A stretch of 64,000 nucleotides of DNA, from assembly GCA_004102785.1 (NCBI GenBank), contig SCEJ01000004.1, positions 1 to 64,000 on the forward strand, read 5' to 3'. Below are positions 1 through 8,323 of the stretch, piece by piece. How positions within the stretch are numbered: position 1 is the first letter of the stretch; each line of letters starts with the position of its first letter. The DNA is from Muribaculaceae bacterium Isolate-013 (NCI) (GTDB taxonomy: Bacteria > Bacteroidota > Bacteroidia > Bacteroidales > Muribaculaceae). The translations under genes were made by a program, and so were the position numbers. The notes under the pieces are model-generated. The model was not told the DNA's origin. It made no database searches and worked only from the letters and a program-made list of their open reading frames with translations.

Positions 1-1
1 C

Positions 2-91
2 AATGCCAAAATCAAGGCGTTCAGAACACAGTTCCGGGGAGTCGGAGACATCAAGTTCTTTATGTTCAGACTGGCCACACTATACTCTTGA
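2..91 (+). CDS. Partial host reading frame at window edge
   Basis: An open frame runs in from the window edge and stops at TGA 89-91. Its translation (NAKIKAFRTQFRG...FFMFRLATLYS) has the helix-then-strand look of a vWA-type fold. It may be the C-terminal end of an upstream gene. It may instead be the N-terminal part of the vWA-like gene that continues in the next frame from about position 90, in which case a frameshift or sequence error lies near 80-95. I cannot tell which. Confidence 0.35.
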   Translation, partial: NAKIKAFRTQFRGVGDIKFFMFRLATLYS

Positions 92-146
92 TACTCTCTC
101 CCGCCCACCGGAAAAATCCGCTGACCCCAAAAAAGCAGGTGGAAAC

Positions 147-758
147 ATGTCAAACACTGATTTAGGAGACTTGATTGCGAATGTACTCAATGAAGTAAAT
201 GATACCACAGTGTGTATATTCGTGTCTGATTGCATCTTGGACTTGCCTGCAAAAAATGCTCAGAAATTTCTTACGAACTGTGAAATACGTATCAAAGATG
301 AGGTAATTAACGCTCAAAAGAGAGTCCCTGATTTAGGTGTTGAAATATTAAAATTTTCATCTGACTTTGATGGAAAATATTTCTATCCCAATGGTGCGGT
401 TGAAATACTTAAAGATGTAAAGCGTCCATACTATATCTGGATTTTTGGCAACAAGAACTATCTTTCAAAACTTAATGCTGCTGTGCCATTCTCTCAATTA
501 GTAAAGTATGATCTTTCAGGGATAGTTGCATTTGCTAATCAATCAAATGTGCCATTTGATATTTTTAATAATTCCCTGACAAGTAAAATTATAGTACCTG
601 CGCATGGAGATTATCATATTACTATCCAAGCAGACTTCCGTACTACCTTGCAGCCTGATGGAGTTATACAAGACAAGGGCAATTACACCTTTAATAACTC
701 TGCAATAGTTGTGGATGGTATCTACCCAATTTCCGATGCAGAATGTTGTAAAATGTAG
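147..758 (+). pseudogene. Left half of split host vWA-like gene
   Basis: The host-derived part ends at 740, and the last six codons before the stop at 758 are prophage DNA. The frame is open back to the window edge; 147 is the first plausible Met. The residues look like the central strands and helices of a von Willebrand A domain (TTVCIFVSDCIL; PYYIWIFGN), followed by a beta-rich segment. The continuation lies at 61656-61915: joining the two halves at the repeat gives ...GIYPISDA-KSKYSHFIRF... in one frame. The DxSxS metal-site segment would be further N-terminal and is not visible here. The gene heads an operon with a membrane protein and a tubulin-like protein. The vWA assignment is a fold-level impression. 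Confidence 0.7.
730..740. other. attL: attL core repeat
   Basis: The 11-base sequence TTTCCGATGCA occurs exactly here and at 61656-61666. Two more bases match after one mismatch (GAA versus AAA). It encodes S-D-A in the same frame of the split host gene at both ends, and the integrase gene sits by the other copy. Confidence 0.85.
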
Positions 759-830
759 ATAAATAACTAATACGTAGAGTGTTACGCTAATTTGATAATT
801 TTAGACGCAACAGTTACGCAACGTTTTATG

Positions 831-874
831 AAAAAACTGACCGCCCAACCCTCATTTCAGAGAGCGGAGCGGCC
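831..874 (-). terminator. Probable terminator of the late/lysis operon
   Basis: On the minus strand an imperfect stem (839-846 with 867-874, six of eight pairs, GC-rich) is followed by six T residues (831-836). It lies about 80 bp after the spanin stop codon, at the end of the whole leftward late transcription unit. Confidence 0.5.
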
Positions 875-952
875 ATTTCAACGCAATGATGACTGAATCA
901 TCATCTGAATGCAAAGGTAGTCAAAATTTACGGATTGGCAAGCCGTATTCGT

Positions 953-1528
953 TCATTTATGTTTGCGCCGCCAATATAGACAACCTAAACAGAAGACAAC
1001 GATATTCAGTAACGTGCAAACTGCGAGAGTGCGCCATACATTGTGCTTCGGCTTTTCTTCTGTTTTGGTTTCGGCGGCGGTGTCTTCTTCAAGGTCTGAT
1101 TCAATACATTCATCAGTTTTTGTTTCAGAATCTCGCTTGATGTCCGCTTCAGTAGTTTCGGCTCGGTCGTTATTGAATGTGATTCGCCCGGTCGTTACTG
1201 ACTTCACGCCACCATTGGGAGGCTTTTTGCTTTCTCGGTCGTGGGGTCGCGCTGTCGGTTCTGCTCCTTGTCGCTTGGTCGTGTCAACATCAACAGTGCC
1301 GTCATTGTATTCTGTTTTGGTAAACTCTATGACTGCATTTGTGATGTCGTTCACTGTATGCCGGAGATTGACGGCCTCGCCGGTCTGATTCTCGGTGTGG
1401 CGGTCTTCTTTCTGCGAAGACTGAATATGTTGGTCGGTCGTTGTCTGTACGGCCTTGCGCGTTGAGCTGCACCCTGAAATGTAGATGCAAGCCAATACGA
1501 TTGTCAGAAGTTGTGCGATGCGTTTCAT
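953..1528 (-). CDS. Unimolecular spanin (u-spanin)
   Basis: This lysis protein is predicted to bridge the outer and inner membranes. The N-terminus is a lipoprotein signal with lipobox ending ISGC, lipidated Cys at residue 20. A long hydrophilic Glu/Lys/Thr-rich periplasmic stretch follows, then one C-terminal transmembrane helix (about residues 167-184) ending in WRRKHK. An N-terminal lipobox plus a C-terminal membrane anchor in one chain is the definition of u-spanins (T1 gp11 type). It fuses outer and inner membranes after the endolysin has cut the wall. The start overlaps the amidase stop by four bases, so the two are translationally coupled. The function is inferred from topology and position because spanins diverge too fast for sequence matching. 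Confidence 0.8.
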   Translation of the reverse strand: MKRIAQLLTIVLACIYISGCSSTRKAVQTTTDQHIQSSQKEDRHTENQTGEAVNLRHTVNDITNAVIEFTKTEYNDGTVDVDTTKRQGAEPTARPHDRESKKPPNGGVKSVTTGRITFNNDRAETTEADIKRDSETKTDECIESDLEEDTAAETKTEEKPKHNVWRTLAVCTLLNIVVFCLGCLYWRRKHK

Positions 1529-2124
1529 TTGTTGAGGTGGACGATGTAGTTTTTAATTGCTTCGATGTGGAGATTGGCGATGATTTCTTTTCCGTCTTCG
1601 CTTTCAAGAAATGCGGCATCTTCCTCATTATCCATAAATAGATTCTCGGTCAGCACCGCCGGGCATTTCGTATCTCGCACGATTGCGAAGTTCCCGACCC
1701 AATAGCACGAGGGCGAATCTGCGCGATTGCCTTTCAGATTGGCTCTGGTGGCTTCGATGTATAAGAGCCTGGCGAGTGTCTTTGAGTTCTGCGATGATTT
1801 CGGAGCAACCCACCCGGTCCAACCTCGCGCATTATGCCATTTGCCGTCAGCACCGGCAGCGTTGATGTGTACTGATATAAGCACACAGTTTGATGCGCCT
1901 TTTTCATCGCATATCTGATTGACGCGCCGGGTACGTTCATTGAGTTTGATGTCGGTCTTTTCCGGCACCAATATATGAGTTTCAATTCCGGCTTCTTTCG
2001 CTTTCTCTGCGATACGACGCACCATGTCACGCGCCCAATCATATTCGCGTATGCGTTTGTCAGGACTGCATTTGCCGCCGGTCAATGGGGGGTTGCCGTG
2101 GCCGTTGTCAAGAATGAGAATCAT
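1525..2124 (-). CDS. Endolysin, N-acetylmuramoyl-L-alanine amidase
   Basis: A zinc amidase of the Amidase_3 family that cuts the bond between N-acetylmuramic acid and the peptide stem. The family pattern is visible: H9 in DNGHG, E27 in IREYDW, H86 in SVHINA, and the catalytic Glu E160 in VLTENLFM. There is no signal peptide and no separate cell-wall-binding domain, so the holin must release it. At 199 aa it is a single-domain enzyme. It is followed by the spanin with a 4-base overlap and preceded by the holin six bases upstream, forming a holin-endolysin-spanin cassette at the end of the late operon. Confidence 0.9.
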   Translation of the reverse strand: MILILDNGHGNPPLTGGKCSPDKRIREYDWARDMVRRIAEKAKEAGIETHILVPEKTDIKLNERTRRVNQICDEKGASNCVLISVHINAAGADGKWHNARGWTGWVAPKSSQNSKTLARLLYIEATRANLKGNRADSPSCYWVGNFAIVRDTKCPAVLTENLFMDNEEDAAFLESEDGKEIIANLHIEAIKNYIVHLNK

Positions 2125-2129
2125 AATTA

Positions 2130-2597
2130 TTATGCGTTTAGTTCTGTTGGTCGAGTTTCATTTACTGTCGCTAACGATACAATCTTTTCGAGTAGTTCGT
2201 GAGCGTCTTTTTCATTTGCACAATCAACTATCTTGTGCAATATGTCCGGGAGTTCGGCTGTGTGCGATTTCCGGCGTTTAGCGTGTTCAATCATTGACTT
2301 GATTTCAATGATGATTAAGCCTGCACCGAAGACAATAGCGACAAACGGCACAATGTAGAAACTGAATATTATGCCAAGGCAGTCAATCAGGAATCCGATA
2401 ATGATGAATCGCCAATACTCTGCCATTTTAGCGATTGTAACGCGCAACTTGTGAGAGTGTACGCGGTCTTTGAGTTTCCGCGCCGTATGCACTCCGTCCC
2501 AAAGGTCGAGCATTATTGCAGTTATCACTAAAATGCAAACCGCAAAGAATACGCCGATGAATAGCGTTATTTTTGAAAGAGGCACTACTTCCCACAT
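2130..2597 (-). CDS. Phage holin, holin_4 (TcdE-like) type
   Basis: A small inner-membrane protein with an N-terminal membrane helix (KITLFIGVFFAVCILVITA), a D-x-x-D-G motif (MLDLWDGVHTARK), two further hydrophobic segments, and a charged C-terminal tail. This layout, with the D..DG..A motif after helix 1, resembles phage holin family 4_1. The start is placed at Met 2597 (MWEVVPLSK) because the longer open frame upstream is Arg/Cys-rich and overlaps the preceding membrane-protein gene in another frame. The chosen start still overlaps that gene's 3' end by 13 bases. It sits directly before the amidase and presumably times lysis. Confidence 0.7.
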   Translation of the reverse strand: MWEVVPLSKITLFIGVFFAVCILVITAIMLDLWDGVHTARKLKDRVHSHKLRVTIAKMAEYWRFIIIGFLIDCLGIIFSFYIVPFVAIVFGAGLIIIEIKSMIEHAKRRKSHTAELPDILHKIVDCANEKDAHELLEKIVSLATVNETRPTELNA

Positions 2598-2827
2598 ATT
2601 GCGATTCTGATTAAGCGTCCGACAACTACCCCGGCCACAGTGAGCGCGAAGTCTATCCAATCCCATTTGCCGCCCCACAGTTTGTCTTTGAGTTCGAGAG
2701 CGGCAGCAACGCCGATTCCGGCATACGCGGCGCAATAGTCACTATCGGCGAATGTTCCGATAGCAATACCGCCGCCGATATGTTTCAATCGGTTGCTTTG
2801 TTTGAGCCATGCGATTACTTTCTTCAT
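2585..2827 (-). CDS. Small glycine-rich membrane protein, lysis-module associated
   Basis: An 80-aa protein with glycine-zipper-like hydrophobic segments (HIGGGIAIGTF; AGIGVAAALELKDKLWGGKWDWIDF; TVAGVVVGRLIRIAI). Proteins with the LKDKLWGGKWDWIDF type of motif recur in Bacteroidetes phages beside holin genes, as far as I recall. It could be a holin partner, pinholin or antiholin. The ATG at 2827 is chosen over a possible TTG at 2851, because a -7 promoter box lies at 2849-2856. Confidence 0.6.
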   Translation of the reverse strand: MKKVIAWLKQSNRLKHIGGGIAIGTFADSDYCAAYAGIGVAAALELKDKLWGGKWDWIDFALTVAGVVVGRLIRIAICGK

Positions 2828-2848
2828 TTTGAGTACGATTGATTTTTG

Positions 2849-2883
2849 CAAAGGTAATAAAATAGTACGTAATAAGTACTATT
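2849..2883 (-). promoter_or_regulatory. Lysis-module promoter with upstream inverted repeat
   Basis: The minus strand reads TACCTTTG (2849-2856), a good Bacteroidetes -7 box. Upstream on that strand is a perfect inverted repeat with 8-bp arms (2861-2868 and 2876-2883) separated by 7 bp, extendable by one more pair. Its core AGTAC-N7-GTACT also occurs at the late promoter 39890-39927, which suggests one regulator for both. There is no T-run after it, so it is not a terminator on either strand. Confidence 0.6.
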
Positions 2884-2897
2884 TACAGATAACGAAT

Positions 2898-5800
2898 TTA
2901 TTTCATATCATATTCCCACCCTGCAGTCGTAAAAATCATAAAGTTTGCATAACCGTCAGTTAATGTGTTAGCAACACGCATTACAACTCTGAATTGTACG
3001 CCGGTATTTAGAGTGCCTCTACCGTAGCACGCTGTAATACTATGACCGTTGTCATTTTCGATGCCGGTCAGCATGACGTGGTATGAGCCGGTCGATGAAA
3101 TCATCTTACCGTCCTTGCGCTTGATAGTATAGTTCCCGGCAGATTGACGTGTAATCTCAAATACCTCATCGCAACTTTTACCGTCAAAGCAAGTACCAAG
3201 TATTTGTGGATTTTCTTTGCCATAAATCGTACCTGATGCGATAAGTTGAGGATAACGCCCGCATTCGGTCTTGTTTCGGAAGTTTTCAAGTCCAAAACGA
3301 TTCGTGATAGTCCAAAATCCATTTATCTGACCCTCTTGTTCCGGCTTGCGTTTGAAACAAGTTACCTCTATGGTTTCTTGTGGTGCTATTTCTGCGGTTT
3401 TTGATTCTGTTGCATTCGTAACATTCCCACTGATTTTGAATCCATTCAGATGCACGATGTAGGATTTGCCTCCAAAAGGATTGCTGTTGAATAGTCGTAC
3501 AATTTTCCCGATGTCTTCTGCTTCATATCCCATTGAGATGTGTTTTGCCTCGTTTGTTTGCGGCAGGTAGAATAGATTTGAATCAGAATAATTGCCGGTA
3601 TAGTTGGCAGATAGTTGCACAGTTCCGGCAAGTCGCATATCGCCTTTCTGTCCGTCAAGCCAGACATTGCCGGATTGTGATTCAAGTCTGTTGTTCCTGA
3701 ATATCCAACCGCCGAGATTGGCATTCTCGCTCAATAGGAATTTTAGCCGTAATGTCTTATCTCCTTGCGAATTGTAATCAAACGCATCTCCCAACACAAG
3801 TACTGATTTCGCAAGGTCAAGAAAACTTTCTCCGTCAGAGCAAACAATGCGGTCGGCGGTTATGCGCCCCGGCAAAATTTCTGTAAATCCGTTAAGCTGT
3901 ACAAAAGACCTTTCGCCGTCCGATTCAGAATTGAGTATGCCAACAAGAAGATGATAATATCCCTCTGCGCTCTCCATTGAAATAGCCGTTGGAGATAACA
4001 CCCAAACACCGGCAGCGGTTCTGTCTGTACGGCTGACTTTTGCATAAAGGTAATATCTTGTAGTAGGATTGTTGAGGACTGGAGACTGATATTGCGGAAT
4101 TTGCCACCACATATATTCAGTTACAGTATGCGAGGCTTTAATTGAATCAATGCCGAGCGTCATGTGCTTTATCCACCCCTTAGGACAGTGCAACTGCTTC
4201 GTTTCCTGATTGTATGTAACTTGCCAATCATCTTTACCGGCAGTCAGTATGTTGTTGCCAATGACAAATTGCAGCGATTCATCGCCGACAAGCATTGCCA
4301 TTGTCTGCACTGTGATAGGGCTGATTGAATGCGTGAAGTTGTCAAGCATCGCTTCTTCGAGCATTTCAATCGTTTCTTTCGCATCTCTGAATCGCCGTTT
4401 GGTAAACTCAATGATATTGCGCTTTGTATCATCAATCACGACTTCGGTATTGTTAATTTCCCGAAGTGTTGATGACATACTCGCTCCAGATACAGAATTT
4501 GAAAGTTCGATTGTCGGGGAGTACGGCGAATTGACATAATCCTTAATGCCGGTAATGCGTATTTTCACGCCGTCAGGGGCAAATTGATTGTCGGTGAATA
4601 AAACATATCCACCGAGAACGAGATGACCGCCTACCGCAAGCCAATTCCGTTTAGTCCACAACGCTTGAAGTTGACCGCTGAATGTGAATTTTTGGTCTTC
4701 GCATTCATACAGCGCTTTCGCGGCGGCACGAAACATATCCCACGATGCGCCGGTCTTCTCCGTGTTGTTGCAGATATAATCAGACGGAAGCATAATGCCG
4801 AATATCGCGTATGTGTCGCCATTCTCGCCCGACTTAGGTTTGAATGTTTCGTTCGGCATTGTTACGCCGTCATACTCTTGCGGCACGATTTCAAAGCGGC
4901 GTTCATCGTGCTTGTATTTAACATCAAACTCTTTTCCGGCAAGCATACCGCTTTGGAAAATCAGCGTCATGGATTCTCCGGCAATGATGTAATCGTTGAA
5001 GTTCAGAGTTGACGGAATTGAGTTGTCGATGATGTCATAATAGTTCTTTTCAGGCTTAACGGCAATGACACTTGACACGGTGCCGACACGAGAGGGATAT
5101 ATTTCAGAGCAATCGAGGCTATCTTCCTTTATCGCGGTTGAAATTACATCTATGCGCTCAATATAGTAGCCGTCCGCGTCTGACTTGTACGTGCGCCCCT
5201 CGTATTCGAGCGTCTGCGACTTCGGCAAAAGCAACTCCGGCGCACCGTATTTCGAGCGGTCTATGTTGCGGTCAGAGCCTTGCACATACATTCGTTTGAC
5301 CGGCTGGCCTCCGGCTTCCGATGACCGGCCTACGCCCGGAATGAAGCCGTTGCCCTTGCCATAAGAAAGAGCAACCGGCGAATCTTTGAAATACTCAACC
5401 TTGCGGAGATGAATTTTCGCTTTTGTCAGACCAATATACTCAACTTCGTATTCAGTTTCAAAGACATTCGCAACATCGGTGAGAGCCGCGTCAATATAGA
5501 CGTGGTTAAACTCAACTGTCTTTTCCGCTGATTCGATACACTCGCCGACTTGCCACGTGATAGACTTATCGCGTGCGTTGAGATTCTTAACAATTTCTTC
5601 GACAAATTCGTGCGGCTTGGCACACATGGAGAATTTCATACGGCGGTCAACCGTATTTCTGAATTTCCACATTGCCATATAGTCTTCATTCGTGCCGAGC
5701 GTCATAGTATATTCTATGTTGCGAGAGCCTTGTTTTTTCAGGTTCTCCGGGTCTGTGAGAATGAAGCGTTGATTTTGATACACGCAAGTCGTGCCGGTAG

Positions 5801-6023
5801 GAAATTCAATGAAGAACGGCAACGCGAATTTCAGTACCAACTGCGGCTTCTGCTTCAATGCCCGATATCGGTATGATGAATCTTCCGGCGATACTTGCAC
5901 CGTAACATCGTGGCTGATTACGCCATTGACGGATTGCACGGCCACCGAAACGTACTTCTGCCAATCTTCAGGGATTGAAGATTTGTCGAAGTTTGAACTT
6001 TGAGTGTATTTGAGTGCTATCAT
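2898..6023 (-). CDS. Tail hub / tail-tip structural protein
   Basis: A 1,041-aa late structural protein. The N-terminal 400 residues read like a baseplate-hub fold of the gp27/Tal type (early beta-rich segment, LTDPENLKKQGSRNIEYTMTLG, then NEDYMAMWKFRNTVDRRMKFSM). The middle is coiled and helical (REINNTEVVIDDTKRNIIEF). The C-terminal third is beta-rich with Gly/Asn turns, including GRITADRIVCSDG and LGGWIFRNNRLESQSG, which resemble the region of Gram-positive and Bacteroidetes tail-tip proteins that precedes receptor-binding parts. It lies downstream of the tape measure, Dit-like protein and adhesin, as expected for the tail tip. It overlaps the preceding gene by four bases. I see no peptidase catalytic motif with confidence. 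Confidence 0.65.
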   Translation of the reverse strand: MIALKYTQSSNFDKSSIPEDWQKYVSVAVQSVNGVISHDVTVQVSPEDSSYRYRALKQKPQLVLKFALPFFIEFPTGTTCVYQNQRFILTDPENLKKQGSRNIEYTMTLGTNEDYMAMWKFRNTVDRRMKFSMCAKPHEFVEEIVKNLNARDKSITWQVGECIESAEKTVEFNHVYIDAALTDVANVFETEYEVEYIGLTKAKIHLRKVEYFKDSPVALSYGKGNGFIPGVGRSSEAGGQPVKRMYVQGSDRNIDRSKYGAPELLLPKSQTLEYEGRTYKSDADGYYIERIDVISTAIKEDSLDCSEIYPSRVGTVSSVIAVKPEKNYYDIIDNSIPSTLNFNDYIIAGESMTLIFQSGMLAGKEFDVKYKHDERRFEIVPQEYDGVTMPNETFKPKSGENGDTYAIFGIMLPSDYICNNTEKTGASWDMFRAAAKALYECEDQKFTFSGQLQALWTKRNWLAVGGHLVLGGYVLFTDNQFAPDGVKIRITGIKDYVNSPYSPTIELSNSVSGASMSSTLREINNTEVVIDDTKRNIIEFTKRRFRDAKETIEMLEEAMLDNFTHSISPITVQTMAMLVGDESLQFVIGNNILTAGKDDWQVTYNQETKQLHCPKGWIKHMTLGIDSIKASHTVTEYMWWQIPQYQSPVLNNPTTRYYLYAKVSRTDRTAAGVWVLSPTAISMESAEGYYHLLVGILNSESDGERSFVQLNGFTEILPGRITADRIVCSDGESFLDLAKSVLVLGDAFDYNSQGDKTLRLKFLLSENANLGGWIFRNNRLESQSGNVWLDGQKGDMRLAGTVQLSANYTGNYSDSNLFYLPQTNEAKHISMGYEAEDIGKIVRLFNSNPFGGKSYIVHLNGFKISGNVTNATESKTAEIAPQETIEVTCFKRKPEQEGQINGFWTITNRFGLENFRNKTECGRYPQLIASGTIYGKENPQILGTCFDGKSCDEVFEITRQSAGNYTIKRKDGKMISSTGSYHVMLTGIENDNGHSITACYGRGTLNTGVQFRVVMRVANTLTDGYANFMIFTTAGWEYDMK

Positions 6024-6523
6024 ACGCCTAATGCTGTGTAGTCAACACCGTCTTTTTCTCGCCACCCCTCATTGAGAGTGTCGTTGACAAAGTTAGACGC
6101 TTTCAGAATGAAGTCCTGAAGCGGCTCAAATTTCGTGAACGTATGATATATCGGCGCACCGTCTGCGTCTTCTCCGAGTTTGAATCGGATAGGCAGATTC
6201 GCGCCGTCAGTATCACGTGCGATGTCGTAGGCGGTCTTGAAGTTAGACTGATTTTCGGTTGAGAGATAGACAGGCTTGCCGTTCCATACAAAGCCGGTCA
6301 GAATCCGGCTGTCGGTCTGCGCGTTCACAAGTGCGTCTATGTCTTCGCGCAACTCCTTGCGTGTCGGCTTGTGGTCGTAGTATTTGCGGAACGTGTAACC
6401 GTTACCGTCAGCATCTGTGCCGTAGCCGAAGATTAGGAGATACTTTTTCGTTGAGATTTCAACGAGTTCATCATTGCGCTCTGTCGCGCCGTTGCATTGA
6501 AAGAATCCGTTTACCATAGCCAT
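6020..6523 (-). CDS. DUF4376-like tail-associated protein
   Basis: A 167-aa protein between the reverse transcriptase and the tail hub. The C-terminal half carries the signature ILTGFVWNGKPVYLSTENQ followed by FKTAYDIA, which recalls DUF4376 segments found in phage tail-fibre and fibre-assembly proteins. The N-terminal half (YLLIFGYGTDADGNGYTFRKYYDHKPTRKELREDIDALV) is also typical of that group. It may be a tail-tip accessory or fibre chaperone. It is not a DGR Avd protein: it is not a small, basic, all-helical protein. It is coupled to the tail hub by an ATGA overlap. Confidence 0.55.
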   Translation of the reverse strand: MAMVNGFFQCNGATERNDELVEISTKKYLLIFGYGTDADGNGYTFRKYYDHKPTRKELREDIDALVNAQTDSRILTGFVWNGKPVYLSTENQSNFKTAYDIARDTDGANLPIRFKLGEDADGAPIYHTFTKFEPLQDFILKASNFVNDTLNEGWREKDGVDYTALGV

Positions 6524-6529
6524 ATTGTT

Positions 6530-7921
6530 TTAGTCATTGCTGAAATAGTAGTGGAAGCCGCCGCCGTTCTCAAACGGTTCTGCTTTTATAGTTGCAAGCA
6601 CCGGCCACACATCGCCTTTGGCGGCTATCGCGTCAAGGATATGCTTCATTTCATCGCTGTTTGTAAAGAACTTGCCCCATTTGCCGGTACGTACTTCTTT
6701 GAACGAAACGAGATAGCGGTCTGCGCCGTGTGGGGTCTTTACTCCACGCTCAAAGTCGTGTATTTCGATTTCCTGATTCACGATTGCAGATAGGCGCACT
6801 TTGTCGCCGTGGAATCGCTTTTTGCCGTCAGTAGGCGTGTAGGTAATACCTAAATCGCTTAATTTTATCATTTCTTTTCTTGTTAGAATTTTCTTCAAGA
6901 GATTGCGGCAGTTAGCGTGTTTCGCCATGCCGTAGAATGAGCCGATTAACTCGCGTCTGCGCTTGCGGCTCTTGACCTTTGCGAGCTTCCGGCAAAAGGA
7001 CTGTTTCACGCGCTTTCGTAGGCGTGAGTAAGTCTGCCTATTGCCATGTTCATCAATGAATGGTCTGATTACATAGCCGAGAAAGTCAAGACCCTCTTCG
7101 ATTGGAAAGACGCGCTCATTCGGCTTGATTGTTTGGCCGATTGATTCGATGCGTTCATGCACGATTCCACGAGTTTCCCACAAATAGAGTTTCGTTGAAC
7201 TTCCAATAAGTCCGTCATCGCAATATCTGTAAAAATACTTGATGCCGTAGCGGTCTTTCAGATAATGGTCGAGATTAGTTGAGAGCAACAAGTTTCCCTC
7301 GCCTTGAGATGACCTTTGTCCGATACTGATTCCGATGCCGTTCGGCATAAGCCGCACGAATTGTTCCATAATGCCGAGTAGCTTTTCATCTTTGAAAACG
7401 CGCCGGAGCGCATACATAACAAAGTCTTGCCGCACTGTATCATAGAACTTGCGGATGTCGAATTTGTACCAATAGAGAAGTGTCGGGTCTTCTCTCATGT
7501 CGCGTTCAATACACTGTTTCAAGTCGTGCATTCCGCGATTCTTGATTGAAGCGGATGTTGTTCGGATATAGCGGCGTTGAAGATGTTTGTCAACTACGGT
7601 CATACACGCATTGATTTTAATACGTGCCGCCATACAGAAGACCTGCAAAGTTCTTGTTTTTCCGGCTTCTTTGATGATTTTCTCTTTATAACCGCCGTTT
7701 CTGATTTCTTCTTTTGTCGGCTTGCGGTGATATGGCAAAAATGTCAATTTGCCTGATAGAAACTCTTGGCGCACAATTTCAAGAAACTCCGCACGATGCG
7801 CAATGAGCCATTTGCCCTCCCGGAGATTCTTTCGTTTCGTGCCTTTTACGACTGAATCAAAAGCATCTTCAAGATTGCGCTGCTCAACGATTTCTTCAAT
7901 TATGAATCCGTCTCTTTTCAT
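6530..7921 (-). CDS. DGR reverse transcriptase with C-terminal extension
   Basis: Error-prone reverse transcriptase of a diversity-generating retroelement. It copies the template RNA from 8118-8233 with adenine-directed errors, and the cDNA replaces variable repeats. Motifs: first catalytic Asp at D155 (KFDIRKFYD), the DGR-type IGQRSSQ at 200-206 (family pattern [LIV]GxxxSQ), YCDD active site at 233-236 (usual form YxDD), and LGYVI at 281-285. Residues about 1-350 are the RT core and thumb. Residues about 360-463 form an extra domain (IEIHDFERGVKTPHG; RYLVSFKEVRTGKWGKFFT) that looks beta-rich and resembles small OB/ssDNA-binding folds; that is an impression. The gene sits just downstream of the template repeat, in the classic order target, template, RT. 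Confidence 0.93.
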   Translation of the reverse strand: MKRDGFIIEEIVEQRNLEDAFDSVVKGTKRKNLREGKWLIAHRAEFLEIVRQEFLSGKLTFLPYHRKPTKEEIRNGGYKEKIIKEAGKTRTLQVFCMAARIKINACMTVVDKHLQRRYIRTTSASIKNRGMHDLKQCIERDMREDPTLLYWYKFDIRKFYDTVRQDFVMYALRRVFKDEKLLGIMEQFVRLMPNGIGISIGQRSSQGEGNLLLSTNLDHYLKDRYGIKYFYRYCDDGLIGSSTKLYLWETRGIVHERIESIGQTIKPNERVFPIEEGLDFLGYVIRPFIDEHGNRQTYSRLRKRVKQSFCRKLAKVKSRKRRRELIGSFYGMAKHANCRNLLKKILTRKEMIKLSDLGITYTPTDGKKRFHGDKVRLSAIVNQEIEIHDFERGVKTPHGADRYLVSFKEVRTGKWGKFFTNSDEMKHILDAIAAKGDVWPVLATIKAEPFENGGGFHYYFSND

Positions 7922-8117
7922 TGATGTGGCCTTCAGTTTCCTGGGGTCTATGATGTTCGAGAATTAACCTACCAATCACTACCCCTCAAAGTTATTTTTC
8001 AGTTTTCCGGCTGTCGCCGCTGTTACTGAGGCTCGGACTTCTCGCACTCTGCTGTCCGGCAGCGCGTGCCGGTATGCCGTAGATGCGATATTGTGAAGAT
8101 TTCTTTTGTTTCTGTTT

Positions 8118-8233
8118 GCAAGCCGAGCCGCGTTATTCGAGTTCGCGTTCGATGATGCGTTATTCGCGTTCGCATAGGCGATGCCGCCATTCGCATTGGC
8201 GTTGTTCGATGACCGACCGACAACACGGCAACG
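8118..8233 (-). repeat. DGR template repeat (TR)
   Basis: Non-coding template between the adhesin stop and the RT start. It aligns without gaps to VR1 (8355-8470, 116 bp) and to VR2 (52359-52471, 113 bp, matching TR 8118-8230). Read on the minus strand it is rich in AAC codons. Of 27 adenines in the 113-bp core, 10 differ in VR1 and 11 in VR2 (15 distinct positions), and none of the 86 non-adenine positions differs. At the 3' end (8114-8117 on plus) the TR has GTTT where both VRs have GAAG, as expected for an IMH*/IMH difference that makes transfer one-way. Confidence 0.95.
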
Positions 8234-8323
8234 TTGAAGTCCTCTACCTTTTTTCATTGTTTCGTTTTTTGAGAAGTGAGTGCGGACGCTCGAAAACGCC
8301 CGCGCTCGCTTCACGCTTTTTCT

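Noticed and set aside
886-1388. Plus-strand frames over the spanin, one preceded by ACGCA-ATG
   Set aside because: They are Arg/Ser/Cys-rich shadows of the minus-strand spanin gene, which has clear lipobox and membrane features.
6020-6523. Considered as the DGR Avd accessory gene
   Set aside because: The sequence matches DUF4376-like tail proteins and is not a small basic four-helix protein.
7979-8314. A 111-aa Asn-rich open frame across the template repeat
   Set aside because: It is open only because the TR keeps the frame of its VRs. The parts outside the repeat do not look protein-like, and TRs act as RNA.
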